Notes under the pieces: model-generated | Databases searched by the model: none | What the model was told of the DNA's origin: nothing | Seen by the model: only the letters and a program-made list of their open reading frames with translations | Translations under genes and position numbers: made by a program | DNA from: Bacillota bacterium | GTDB lineage: Bacteria > Bacillota > Sulfobacillia > Sulfobacillales > JAIMBI01 | DNA length: 64,000 bases | Direction of reading: 5' to 3' | Assembly (NCBI GenBank): GCA_021846505.1 | Contig: JAJZWV010000006.1 | Location: 1 to 64,000, forward strand | Shown: in pieces, positions 8,391-16,994 of the stretch | Position numbering within the stretch: the stretch's first letter is position 1 | Layout of the letters: every line of letters begins with the position of its first letter

Positions 8391-9352
8391 GCACCGAGGC
8401 GCTGACCGCCGACCGGATTGCGTCCGCGCGGGCCCGGCTCCAAGGTGTCGCTCACCTCACACCCGTGTTGAGAAGCCATCTGCTGGACGATCGCTACGGG
8501 GTGACCCTGGGGCTGAAGGCCGAAAACCTCCAGCGCGCCGGCGCCTTTAAATTTCGCGGCGCCTACAACTTGGTGTCCCAGCTGTCCGAGCGGGGCAAGT
8601 CCCGCGGCGTCGTCACCGCCTCCAGCGGCAACCACGGGCAAGCCGTGGCCCTGGCCGCCCACATGACCGGCCTGGCGGCACACCTGGTGGTGCCCAGCGA
8701 TGCCAGCGCGGCCAAAGTGGCGGCCGCCGAAGCCTACGGTGCGACCGTGGAGCGGGTGGGCCCCAAAAGTGCCGAGCGCCTCCAGCGCGCCGAGGCACTG
8801 GCAGCCCAGCACGGCTGGGACTACGTGCCCCCCTATGACCATCCCGAGGTGCTGGCGGGCCAGGCGACCGTCGGCCTGGAAATTTTGTCGCAGGTGCCGG
8901 ACGTCGACGCAATCCTGGTGCCCGTCGGCGGCGGGGGCCTCATCAGCGGAATCGCCACGGCGGTGAAAGCCACCCGACCGGCCGTGCGGGTCATTGGCGT
9001 GGAGCCGGAGGGGTCCGCGGCCGCGTTTCTGTCGCGGCAGGCGGGCCGCCGGCTGGCGATTCCCGCAGGGATCACGATTGCGGACGGCCTGCGCACCGTC
9101 GTGCCGGGCGAGCTCACCTTTCCGATTATTGAGCGCCTGGTAGATGATTTGGTGACCGTGTCCGATGCCGCGATCGTGCGGGCCCTCACCCTCCTGCTGA
9201 CCCACGTGAAAACGCTGGTCGAGCCATCCGGCGCCGCCGCCGCCGCCTATGCGTGGCAAAGCCCCAGCCCGCTCGCCGGCGCCAAAGTGGTGGCGGTGCT
9301 GTCAGGCGGCAACATTGATGCCGCCGTGCTCGCGCAGCTGCTGTCCGCATAG
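8387..9352 (+). CDS. Threonine ammonia-lyase (PLP, catabolic type)
   Basis: A 321-residue fold-type II PLP enzyme. FKFRGA around residues 54-59 holds the PLP lysine, SSGNHGQAVA is the phosphate/substrate Asn loop, and PVGGGGLISG is the Gly-rich PLP phosphate cup. It has no C-terminal regulatory ACT domains, so it resembles TdcB or the serine racemase/threonine dehydratase group rather than feedback-regulated IlvA. It would convert threonine (or serine) to the 2-oxo acid and ammonia. The start is chosen as TTG 8387 (TTGA overlap, GGGAG eight bases upstream) rather than GTG 8372. The side activity cannot be decided from sequence. Confidence 0.85.
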   Translation: MSTEALTADRIASARARLQGVAHLTPVLRSHLLDDRYGVTLGLKAENLQRAGAFKFRGAYNLVSQLSERGKSRGVVTASSGNHGQAVALAAHMTGLAAHLVVPSDASAAKVAAAEAYGATVERVGPKSAERLQRAEALAAQHGWDYVPPYDHPEVLAGQATVGLEILSQVPDVDAILVPVGGGGLISGIATAVKATRPAVRVIGVEPEGSAAAFLSRQAGRRLAIPAGITIADGLRTVVPGELTFPIIERLVDDLVTVSDAAIVRALTLLLTHVKTLVEPSGAAAAAYAWQSPSPLAGAKVVAVLSGGNIDAAVLAQLLSA

Positions 9353-9396
9353 TGCTCGCCCCTCGCCGACATCCTAGTCGACGCGAGGAGGGCGCC

Positions 9397-9585
9397 ATGA
9401 TGGGCAGCAATTTAAGTGGAGGGCCGGGCGCATTTTGTCCGCCGTGCCAGTGCGGCAGCCCGGCCGAGTACCAATGCCGGCAGTGCGGCGATGACCGCTG
9501 TGCCGCCCACTTCTGTGCGGGCTGCCAGCGCTGCGAGGAACACTGCGTGTGTGGCTGGCGGTTTTGGGCACCGTTCGACTTTTAG
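9397..9585 (+). CDS. Cysteine-rich 62-residue protein, putative zinc-binding
   Basis: A 62-residue protein with eleven cysteines and three histidines, all between residues 14 and 52 (C14, C17, C19, C27, C30, C35, C40, C43, C46, C50, C52). The spacing CxxC, CxxC, C-x4-HxC, CxxCxxC, HCVC resembles small B-box or treble-clef-like zinc modules rather than a random metallothionein. The C-terminus WRFWAPFDF is aromatic. Ribosome site GAGGAGGG precedes ATG 9397. Function is unknown; it could be a nucleic-acid or protein adaptor, or a metal store. Confidence 0.7.
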   Translation: MMGSNLSGGPGAFCPPCQCGSPAEYQCRQCGDDRCAAHFCAGCQRCEEHCVCGWRFWAPFDF

Positions 9586-9740
9586 CGTCGGATTCTAGCG
9601 TGGGACGGTTACCTTGTGGCGGCGTGATGCGTTGTACGTGCCAGGAATCACCACGGACTTAGGACTGGCCAGGGACGGCCGTCCGTAGTACCGTGTCATC
9701 GCGTGCAAATTAGCCGTCCGCGGCCTCAGGGGAGAATGCC

Positions 9741-10925
9741 ATGTACCGCCTCTATATCGTTTTGGGGATCATTGCGGCCCTGCTGGCCGTGCAGTTGCTG
9801 CGGCCGGTGCCCGCCCTAGCGGTCCAATCCACGACCTCCGCCACCTATAAGGTGCCGGGGTCCCTTGCCAACTTCCCGTGGCCCAGCGTGGGCCAATCGG
9901 CCCTGGCGGTCGAAGGCATCGGCGTCGTGGGCCACGCAGGCGCCACGCGCCCGCAGGCGATTGCCAGCTTGGCCAAGTTGATGACCGCGTACCTGGTGCT
10001 GAAGGCGCATCCGCTGGCGACTGGCCAAGGCGGCCCGTCCATCACGGTGACGGCCGCTGACGTGACGCTCTACCAGCAGGACAAGGCCAACGGCGACTCA
10101 GTGGTGCCAGTCACGGTGGGCGAAGTGCTGAATGAGCGGCAGATGCTGGAGGCTCTGCTGCTGCCATCGGGCGACAACATTGCCACCATGCTGGCTCGAT
10201 GGATCGCGGGCAGCAATGCCGCCTTCCTGACGCAAATGAATGCCATGGCCAAGAAGTTGGGCATGAACCACACGTATTACGCGGACGCCAGCGGCGTGTC
10301 GCCGGCCACCGTCTCCACGGCGGTTGACCAGACCGTGATGGCGGAGAAGGACATGGCCATCCCCACCTTTCGGCACATTGTCGCTATGCCGCAGGTGACC
10401 CTGCCGGTAGGAGGCGTGCAGTACAACGTCAACTACGACCTTGGCCAGTCGGGCATTATCGGCGTCAAGACGGGCAGCACCACCCAGGCTGGCGGCTGCT
10501 ACGTGGCCGCCGCCTACCGACAGGTCGGGACACACCGCCTGCTCGTGATTGCCACGGTGCTGGGGCAAGGCGGTGTGCAAATTTTACAAACCGCGTTGAA
10601 CGCGGGCAAAGCCATGCTGAACGCCAGCACCAGCGTGCTGACCACCACCACCGTCCTGGCCGCGGGGCATCAAACCGCACGCATCACGTCCGCCTGGCAC
10701 CCGGCGGTCACGGCCACCGTGCGGCACAGCGTGACCTTTATCGCGTGGCCCGGCATGGTGGTGCACCTGAAGTTTGCGGCCGCCACCCTGCCCAAAACCG
10801 TGTCCGCCGGCACTCGCATTGGCACGTTGACGGTCAGCTCCGGATCCCAAAGCCAGCGCTTGAGCGTGCGCGCCACCGCCTCGCTGCCGCCGCCCGCCAT
10901 CAAATGGCGGCTCACGCGGCTTTGA
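9741..10925 (+). CDS. D-alanyl-D-alanine carboxypeptidase, S11 family
   Basis: A 394-residue low-molecular-weight penicillin-binding protein that trims the terminal D-Ala from peptidoglycan pentapeptides. An N-terminal hydrophobic signal (residues 1-27, ending PALA) exports it. The active-site motifs are present: SLAK (Ser76, Lys79), a second motif near residue 143 and KTG in GVKTGSTTQAGGC. The second motif reads SGDN instead of the usual SxN, with the Asn one place later. A C-terminal beta-rich domain of about 110 residues follows; no clear C-terminal amphipathic anchor is seen. In spore formers DacB/DacF-type enzymes of this family act in cortex formation, but I cannot assign that here. Confidence 0.85.
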   Translation: MYRLYIVLGIIAALLAVQLLRPVPALAVQSTTSATYKVPGSLANFPWPSVGQSALAVEGIGVVGHAGATRPQAIASLAKLMTAYLVLKAHPLATGQGGPSITVTAADVTLYQQDKANGDSVVPVTVGEVLNERQMLEALLLPSGDNIATMLARWIAGSNAAFLTQMNAMAKKLGMNHTYYADASGVSPATVSTAVDQTVMAEKDMAIPTFRHIVAMPQVTLPVGGVQYNVNYDLGQSGIIGVKTGSTTQAGGCYVAAAYRQVGTHRLLVIATVLGQGGVQILQTALNAGKAMLNASTSVLTTTTVLAAGHQTARITSAWHPAVTATVRHSVTFIAWPGMVVHLKFAAATLPKTVSAGTRIGTLTVSSGSQSQRLSVRATASLPPPAIKWRLTRL

Positions 10926-11034
10926 CGCTTCAACCGTTCTTTAGCTAATCTTTGGGGTTTCTTGAAGCCTCCCACCGAGCTTGCCGGTTATCCTAGCAAG
11001 GACGACGGCAACGGATCTTGGTGGGAGGTGTGGC

Positions 11035-12537
11035 ATGGGCGCACAGGCAGGTAGCTTGGCGGTGGGTGTGCGGCTGGCCCAGTGGGCGGCCGTGCAGCCG
11101 GACCAGCTGTTTATCGGGGATGCTCGGCAGGGGGCGCGCATCACGTATCGCGAGGCCGCGCGCCTCACGGCGGGCTGGCAGCAAGCCCTGGCGCGAGCGG
11201 GCGTGCGCCGCGGCGACCGCGTGCTGCTGTCACTGCCCAATGGCCTGGAGTTCTCCCTGCTGTACCTCTCCGTGCTGATGGCGGGCGCCACCGTGGTCCC
11301 CCTGAATCCCGAGGCGCCCGAGGGCGAGCGGGTGCGGGTGGCGTCCAAGTCGGAGCCCCGGCTGGCCATCGTCGCCGGCAGTGCCCCAGCCCCAGACGGC
11401 GGCGCCGTGTGGCGGCTGGAGCCCGGTGCCTGGGCCGCGCCGCAGCGGCGGCGCCCGCGGGCCTCCGCCCCGCTGCCGCGCGATCCCGCGGCCGGTGCGG
11501 TGCTGCTGTTCACGTCGGGGACGACGGGAGACTCCAAGGGCGTGCGCCTTTCCACCGGGCGCCTCCTGCACACCGCCGCCCACATTGCGCAACACCATCG
11601 GCTGGCGCCAGGGGAAGTAGGATTTTCGACCCTGCCGCAGTTTCACATCAACGCCCAGGTGGTGGGCCTCTTGGCCAGCCTGCATGCCGGCAGCACGCTG
11701 TGGCTGGACGACCGGTTCCACGCGCGGGACTTTTGGCAGATGGTGGCCGAAATCCAGCCCACGTGGATCAACGCGGTGCCAGCTATCATTGGAATTTTGG
11801 GCCGCCAGCCCGGCCCGGCAGCACCGCCGGGGCTGCGGTTTGTGCGGTCCGCCTCCGCCCCCCTGCCGCTTCCAGACCTGACTCGCTTCGAGTCCCGCTT
11901 TGGCGTGCCGATCGTGGAGACGTACGGCCTTACCGAAGCGGGCAGCCAGGTGGCCGCCAATCCCCTGCCCCCCGGGCGCCGCAAGCCGGGGTCGGTGGGT
12001 CTGCCCGTAGGCGTCCGGCTTGAGGTGGTGGACCCGGACGGCGTGCGCATGCACGCCGGCGAGGCCGGTGAAATTCGCATTGGCGGGCCGGGGGTCGTTG
12101 ATCGTTACGTGATTGCCGGCGAAGGCGTGCCCAGCTTTCGCGACGGCTGGTTTTACACCGGCGACCACGGCTACCAAGATCGGGACGGCTATCTGTACTT
12201 GACCGGCCGCAGCCGCGAGCTTATCAACCGGGGCGGCCAGAAGGTGCCCCCGCGCGAGGTGGAAGACGTGCTGCTGCAGCATCCCGCCGTGTCTCAGGCA
12301 GCAGTGATTGGCATTCCCCACGCGCTGCTGGGCGAGGAAGTGGCCGCCTACGTGGTGATCGACGGCTCGCCGCGGCAGGTGATGGACGACCTCAAGAGTC
12401 TCTGCCAGCGCGACTTGTCGGCCTATAAGCGGCCGGTGGCCATCCATGCGGTAGACCGTCTGCCCGTGGGGCCCACCGGAAAGATTCAGCGGCTGCGCCT
12501 GAAGGCTGATGTCCTGGCCGCTCGGGGGGCGTCGTAG
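11035..12537 (+). CDS. AMP-dependent acyl-CoA synthetase/ligase
   Basis: A 500-residue adenylate-forming enzyme. Core motifs appear in order: the P-loop FTSGTTGDSKGV, YGLTEAGSQ, the GDHGYQDRDGYLYLTGR hinge and the C-terminal PTGKIQR with the catalytic Lys. It activates a carboxylic acid as acyl-AMP and then acyl-CoA; the acid is not predictable. ATG 11035 has GGGAGGTG upstream; the ORF is open 18 codons further. The stop TAG overlaps the GTG of the membrane acyltransferase gene by one base, suggesting that the product may be used by, or made for, that enzyme and the downstream transporter. Confidence 0.85.
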   Translation: MGAQAGSLAVGVRLAQWAAVQPDQLFIGDARQGARITYREAARLTAGWQQALARAGVRRGDRVLLSLPNGLEFSLLYLSVLMAGATVVPLNPEAPEGERVRVASKSEPRLAIVAGSAPAPDGGAVWRLEPGAWAAPQRRRPRASAPLPRDPAAGAVLLFTSGTTGDSKGVRLSTGRLLHTAAHIAQHHRLAPGEVGFSTLPQFHINAQVVGLLASLHAGSTLWLDDRFHARDFWQMVAEIQPTWINAVPAIIGILGRQPGPAAPPGLRFVRSASAPLPLPDLTRFESRFGVPIVETYGLTEAGSQVAANPLPPGRRKPGSVGLPVGVRLEVVDPDGVRMHAGEAGEIRIGGPGVVDRYVIAGEGVPSFRDGWFYTGDHGYQDRDGYLYLTGRSRELINRGGQKVPPREVEDVLLQHPAVSQAAVIGIPHALLGEEVAAYVVIDGSPRQVMDDLKSLCQRDLSAYKRPVAIHAVDRLPVGPTGKIQRLRLKADVLAARGAS

Positions 12538-13781
12538 TGGCGGCGGCGAAAGCGGCGCCCGCCCGTCGGCACATTGGGGAGCTGGATTTGCTGCGCGCGC
12601 TGACTGTCTTGGGCGTCATCTCCGTCCACAGCATCTGGTTCACCAACACGGCCACCAACCTGTCCGCCAACCTGGGCATGGACCTATTGCACTACACGCG
12701 GAACGTGTTCATGTTCATGACGGCGTTCGTGCTCTTTTATGTGTACTACCGCCGCTCGTACCCGCTGTCCAGCTTCTGGGCCAAGCGCTTTAAGCTGGTG
12801 GGGATTCCGTACGTCCTGTGGAGCATGTACTACGTGTACTACGGCGGCGCACTCAAGCACGGCATCGGCTTTTACCTGTCCACGCTGGGCGTCGACTTGA
12901 TCCAGGGCACGGCGTGGTTTCACCTGTACTACCTGCTGGTGACGATGCAGTTTTACCTGGTGTTCCCGCTGTTTGTGTGGCTGGTGAAAAAGACCCGAGG
13001 CTACCATCGGTGGGTCTTAGCCGCGAGCTTGGGCCTTGAGCTGCTGATGATGGTGGTGTTCCAGTACGCGCCCAACTGGATGACCACCGGTGTCGGCCAG
13101 CCGCTCCTGTGGATTGTGCAGAATCGCCACCAGGTGGTGTTTACCTATCAGTTCTATCTGGTGCTGGGCGCGCTCGCGGCCGTCCATCTGGACCAAATTG
13201 AGGCCTACATCCGGGATCACGGGCGTACGCTGGTGGTGGGCCTCATGGCCACCGCCCTAGCTATGGCCGCTTACTACGGCTTGTCCGTGACCGTATGGCA
13301 GGAGCCCGTAGGATTTGCCGCCAACGTGTTCCAGCCGCTGATGCCCATTTACAGCCTGTTTGTCATCTTGTCGCTGTACCGGCTGGGCCAGCGCTGGCTT
13401 CAGGCCCGCAGCCAAAGCCGCTGGCGGTCCGCCACCTGGGCCATCACCTGGGTCGCCGATCTCTCGTTCGGCATCTACCTGATCCACCCAGCGGTGCTGG
13501 AGGAGTTGACTACGCGCTTTCTCTGGCTCTTGGGCCCGTTCACGCGCTTGGTCATCACCCCGGTGACGGCGCTCTTGACGCTGGCGATTTCGGCTCTGAT
13601 TGTCCGCGGCATGGCGGCCACGCCCTGGGCGGTGTACGTGATTGGCCGCGAGCAAATCCCGATTCCTTGGGACCGCTTCCGCCGCTACTGGCCCCGCCGG
13701 CCTCGCCGGCCGCGGCCGGCCCCGGCTGACACGACCCCGCTGGAGGCCGAGGTGTCCTCAGTTGCCGAAGGAGGTGCGTAA
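12537..13781 (+). CDS. Membrane acyltransferase, acyltransferase-3 family
   Basis: A 414-residue polytopic protein with about ten transmembrane helices. The start (ELDLLRALTVLGVISVHS, around residues 15-33) is the family signature, with the catalytic-type His of R-x10-H in the first helix. Members such as OafA transfer acyl groups to sugars, lipids or peptidoglycan from the cytoplasmic side. The C-terminal tail of about 40 residues is Arg/Pro-rich and cytoplasmic. The gene overlaps the acyl-CoA synthetase stop by one base (TAGTG), and the MFS gene starts two bases after its stop. Confidence 0.85.
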   Translation: MAAAKAAPARRHIGELDLLRALTVLGVISVHSIWFTNTATNLSANLGMDLLHYTRNVFMFMTAFVLFYVYYRRSYPLSSFWAKRFKLVGIPYVLWSMYYVYYGGALKHGIGFYLSTLGVDLIQGTAWFHLYYLLVTMQFYLVFPLFVWLVKKTRGYHRWVLAASLGLELLMMVVFQYAPNWMTTGVGQPLLWIVQNRHQVVFTYQFYLVLGALAAVHLDQIEAYIRDHGRTLVVGLMATALAMAAYYGLSVTVWQEPVGFAANVFQPLMPIYSLFVILSLYRLGQRWLQARSQSRWRSATWAITWVADLSFGIYLIHPAVLEELTTRFLWLLGPFTRLVITPVTALLTLAISALIVRGMAATPWAVYVIGREQIPIPWDRFRRYWPRRPRRPRPAPADTTPLEAEVSSVAEGGA

Positions 13782-13783
13782 TC

Positions 13784-15202
13784 GTGGGATCTTTTTCTTC
13801 GCCGTCAGGGTCTCCGCCCCGCTCCCTGCAGCAAGGTGTGGTGGCGCGGCTGGAGCGGCTGCCCATGACCCCTTACCTGTGGCTCTTGGTGCTGGTGGCA
13901 GGCGGCGCTTGGTTCGTCGAGTCGCTGTCCATTGGCGCCACGGGCGTCATTCTGCCGGTGCTGAAGCCCCTGTGGCACCTGTCCTCCGCCGAGGTGGGCT
14001 TTCTGGCTGTCTCCTCCACGGTCGGGGTGGTGGTGGGCCTCATCCCGGCCGGGCGCATCGGAGACCGCATCGGCCGAGTGCGCCTTTTAACCTACGGCAT
14101 TTTCGTGTACAGCGGCCTCACGCTGCTGTCCAGCCTGGCGCCAAACTACACGGTGCTCGTGGTGTTGCGGCTGCTGGCCGGGCTGGGCATGGGGGCCGTG
14201 TTTCCCCTGCCTTATTCGATTGTGAGCGAGTTTGTGAGCCGCACGCGCCGCACGTGGCTCTCCGGGGTGCTTGACGCCTGCCTGTCGGTAGGATATTTCA
14301 TCGCGCCGCTTTTGGGCCTCCTGATTTTGCCACGCGTGGCCCCCGACTTGTCATGGCGCCTGTTCATGGTGGCGGCCGGCCTGCCCCTCTTGTACGCGCT
14401 GGTCGTGCGGCGCGTCATGCCTGAGTCTCCACGCTGGCTGTGGCACATGGGCCGCCAGCATGAAGCGCTGGTCGCCGTCGACCGCTTGGAGCAGCGCAGC
14501 CGCGCCTATGGGCCGCTGCCGGAGCCGGACGTGGCCGCAGCCGATGCACCGGAGGTTCCCCGCCACTCCGCTCGCGATACGATTCGCTTGTACGCTCGCG
14601 CCACTGTGGTCAGCGCGGTGGGCGCCACCGGCACGTTCTTCATGTTTTACGTGGTGCTGACCTACATGCCCACCGTGTTCCGCCAGCTGGGCCTGCCGTT
14701 TGCGACGTCCCTCGCGTTTGCGGCCATGGTTACGGCGGCGGCCATTCCCGGCAAACTGCTGAATGGCCACCTGTCGGAGCGCTGGGGCCGCAAGGCCGTG
14801 TTCGCGCTGTTCATGGGCTTCGCCGCGCTGTCGGCCATCCTGTTTGCCACCGCGCCCTCGATTGGATGGCGCCTCGCGGATGGCATGGGCATGTCCTTCT
14901 TCGGCACTGGCGCCTTCCCGGGCCTCAAAATGTACTACGCCGAGCAGTACCCCACCGGCTATCGAGTCACGGGCGCCTCCACCGTGGAAGCCGTGTCGCG
15001 AACCCTCGGAGGGATCGTGGGCGCCGCCCTGATGCCCATCGCCTGGCACTCGATGGGGCTCGGATCTTCGTTTCTCATCATTGCGGCCGTCGCGCTGGTG
15101 TCCCTCGCCGTGGTGGCGCTGTGGGGCCGGGAGACTCGCGGCATGACGCTGGAGCGCATCGAGCAGCAGTACCTGGCGCCTAAGGCCGCCGCCAACTCGT
15201 AG
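13784..15202 (+). CDS. MFS transporter, sugar/organic-acid porter type
   Basis: A 472-residue major facilitator with twelve predicted helices. The loop 2-3 signature GRIGDRIGRVRLL, the loop after TM4 with PLPYSIVSEFV, and PESPRWLWHMGR before the central loop mark the sugar/metabolite-proton symporter branch. TM8-9 has a second copy of the loop motif (SERWGRKAVFAL). The substrate is unknown; neighbouring acyl-CoA ligase and acyltransferase suggest an organic or aromatic acid (inference). The start is GTG 13784 within a GGAGGTGCGTAATC ribosome site. No clear terminator follows in the 48 bases before the convergent MaoC gene. Confidence 0.85.
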   Translation: MGSFSSPSGSPPRSLQQGVVARLERLPMTPYLWLLVLVAGGAWFVESLSIGATGVILPVLKPLWHLSSAEVGFLAVSSTVGVVVGLIPAGRIGDRIGRVRLLTYGIFVYSGLTLLSSLAPNYTVLVVLRLLAGLGMGAVFPLPYSIVSEFVSRTRRTWLSGVLDACLSVGYFIAPLLGLLILPRVAPDLSWRLFMVAAGLPLLYALVVRRVMPESPRWLWHMGRQHEALVAVDRLEQRSRAYGPLPEPDVAAADAPEVPRHSARDTIRLYARATVVSAVGATGTFFMFYVVLTYMPTVFRQLGLPFATSLAFAAMVTAAAIPGKLLNGHLSERWGRKAVFALFMGFAALSAILFATAPSIGWRLADGMGMSFFGTGAFPGLKMYYAEQYPTGYRVTGASTVEAVSRTLGGIVGAALMPIAWHSMGLGSSFLIIAAVALVSLAVVALWGRETRGMTLERIEQQYLAPKAAANS

Positions 15203-15250
15203 CGCCCCCGATCCGGCGCCGCCACCGGGATGCGCCCGCTCGCGCCGTGT

Positions 15251-15688
15251 TCAGGTGGCGGCGGCAGCCACCCGCCACTGGCCCACCCAGGTCGCTGTGA
15301 CGGCCGGCGCGCCGCCGGCGCGGGGCGCCACCGCAGCCTCTACTACGACTTGCGCGCCCTCCACCGACACCACCCGGCCGGTGAGCACCATGGCGACCCC
15401 TGGCCGCACGGGGGCGCGGAAGCGCACTGCCAATGAGGCGGGCGCCTCGGCGCCCGCGGCCGCGGATACGTACGCCGCGAGGCGCCCCATAACGAGCATC
15501 CCGTGCGCGATGATTCCGTCCTTTAGGCCAAACTCCCGCGCCACGCGGTCATCCAGGTGTATCGGGTTGTGGTCCCCGGACGCGTCCGCGTAGCGGCGCA
15601 GGTCCTCCGCCGTCAGGACAAATTCCTGTGGCGGAAGCTCCTCGCCCGGTGCGGGCGCTCCGAACCAGGGACCCGCCGTGGGCGTCAT
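15251..15688 (-). CDS. MaoC-like (R)-specific hydratase subunit
   Basis: A 145-residue single-hotdog MaoC domain. YADASGDHNPIHLDDRVA followed by GIIAHGMLVMG gives the Asp/His hydratase motif of (R)-specific enoyl-CoA hydratases. It would interconvert (R)-3-hydroxyacyl and trans-2-enoyl thioesters. The ATG at 15688 has GGAGGTG upstream and overlaps the stop of the preceding gene (ATGA). That gene encodes an inactive-looking hotdog partner, so the pair resembles the HadA/HadB type of heterodimeric 3-hydroxyacyl dehydratase. Confidence 0.85.
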   Translation of the reverse strand: MTPTAGPWFGAPAPGEELPPQEFVLTAEDLRRYADASGDHNPIHLDDRVAREFGLKDGIIAHGMLVMGRLAAYVSAAAGAEAPASLAVRFRAPVRPGVAMVLTGRVVSVEGAQVVVEAAVAPRAGGAPAVTATWVGQWRVAAAAT

Positions 15689-16158
15689 GCGTGCACCTCC
15701 TCTGGCAACGTCACCATCACGGTGGAGCGGCACTCCACCAAGAGCGGCGCCTCGTCCTGACGGCCTGCGCCACCTGCCGCGCTATCTTCCCGCCAGGCCC
15801 ACATCTGGTTCACCACCACGACAATGGCCAGCCGACCGCGCCGCCGCACACTCTCCAGCCATCCCACTACGCTCACCCGCTCGCCCACGGCCAGCAGCCG
15901 CCCCGCTGGATACGCCACCTCCTGCGCTGCATGAACCACCCCCGCCGAGGGCAGGCACAAGCCCGGCACATCCAGCGTTTGCAGCCGTGCCGGAAACGTG
16001 GTCGGGGCTGAGTCAGCCACGCCGCGAGCAGCCGCCGCCGGGTCCACCACCGCACGAAAAGCTCGGACCTCGTCGGGTAACACCGCCCGCACTACTGCGG
16101 GCGACGGCTCCCGCAGGCGCGCCGGGTCCCAGCGAAATCCCCCGCCAGAGGCCGTCAT
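15685..16158 (-). CDS. FAS1-type dehydratase hotdog partner (HadA-like)
   Basis: A 157-residue protein resembling the N-terminal MaoC-like (FAS1-type dehydratase) domain: an acidic N-terminal helix, PTTFPARLQ, then GVVHAAQEVAYPAGRLLAVG and a beta-rich end with VVVNQMWAWRED and LLVECRSTVMV. Proteins of this type form a heterodimer with a catalytic MaoC subunit, binding the acyl chain. The gene is coupled by ATGA overlaps on both sides, to the MBL gene before it and the MaoC gene after it, and has GGGAGGTG at its start. A long ORF runs through this and upstream genes in this frame, but only this part has the family pattern. Confidence 0.75.
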   Translation of the reverse strand: MTASGGGFRWDPARLREPSPAVVRAVLPDEVRAFRAVVDPAAAARGVADSAPTTFPARLQTLDVPGLCLPSAGVVHAAQEVAYPAGRLLAVGERVSVVGWLESVRRRGRLAIVVVVNQMWAWREDSAAGGAGRQDEAPLLVECRSTVMVTLPEEVHA

Positions 16159-16994
16159 AGGGGCACCTCCCTCAGCACATACCGGCCGTCCGACAACTCG
16201 GTCACCACCCCTTCCCGCTCCAAAGCGGCCAAGTGGCCCAGCAGCATGAGCTGGCCCGCCCGGTATAGGTGCACCTCGCGCTGGCCATAAATGGCCGCCG
16301 ACAGCTCGGGCACCGACAGCGCACCCTCCGCCAGCAAATCCACCACCTGCCGGTCCCGCTCGGCCCGGTGCTCCCGATAGTAGGCAAGCCATCCGCGCGG
16401 ATCGCGCACCACCGAGCCATGGCCCGGCCCGATGACGCTGGGGCTCAGCGCCAAGAGGCGCTCCAGCGTTTGGCGATACGCGTGCAGGTCGCCCGCAGGC
16501 GGGACCACGACCGAGGTGGTGTCCCCCAGCACGTTGTCGCCAGCCAGCAGCAGGTGCTCCTCGGGGAGCCATAGGTTCAGCTGGCCTGGGGTGTGTCCCG
16601 GCAGGTGCAACAGCTCCACCGGCACGCCACCAATGGCACAGCGACCGGGCGCCAGCTCCTCGGCGGCGGGGCAGTCGGCAAGCACGGCCGCCCGATCCGC
16701 AGCATGCACCCCCACCAGCGCCTGAAAAAATTCTCCAGCCCAGGACGCCCCGCCAAAGTGGTCGCGGTGGCCATGGGTGATGAGAATCTGGGACACGCGC
16801 GGCTCGCCCAGGGCAGCCCAAGCGGCTGCCAGCGCCTCCGTGGCCCGCGGGCCGCCGTCGCCGGTGTCCACCAGCCACACCTCCGCTGCGGTGCCCACGA
16901 AGTAGCACTGAGTGCCCTCGTACGGCTTGAGGGTCAAGCCAGGCGCATGCACCCGCCACACTGCGGGCGACAGCTGCTCCACCGCCGCGCTCAA
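16155..16994 (-). CDS. Metallo-beta-lactamase fold hydrolase
   Basis: About 279 residues with the MBL signature THGHRDHFGG, later HLPGHTPGQLNLWL and AGDNVLGD, and a C-terminal helical/winged part (AIYGQREVHLYRAGQLMLLGHLAALEREGVV) like LACTB2-type hydrolases. It binds two metals and hydrolyses an ester, thioester or phosphodiester; the substrate is unknown. The start is taken as TTG 16994, overlapping the PilZ gene stop (TTGA) with GGTGGG upstream; GTG 17003 is possible. It sits between a c-di-GMP receptor-like gene and two acyl hydratase genes. Confidence 0.8.
   Translation of the reverse strand: MSAAVEQLSPAVWRVHAPGLTLKPYEGTQCYFVGTAAEVWLVDTGDGGPRATEALAAAWAALGEPRVSQILITHGHRDHFGGASWAGEFFQALVGVHAADRAAVLADCPAAEELAPGRCAIGGVPVELLHLPGHTPGQLNLWLPEEHLLLAGDNVLGDTTSVVVPPAGDLHAYRQTLERLLALSPSVIGPGHGSVVRDPRGWLAYYREHRAERDRQVVDLLAEGALSVPELSAAIYGQREVHLYRAGQLMLLGHLAALEREGVVTELSDGRYVLREVPL

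Noticed and set aside
10962-10994. Promoter TTGAAG...TATCCT before the acyl-CoA synthetase gene
   Set aside because: The best hexamers are 19-21 bases apart, too far for a standard promoter, so it was not listed.
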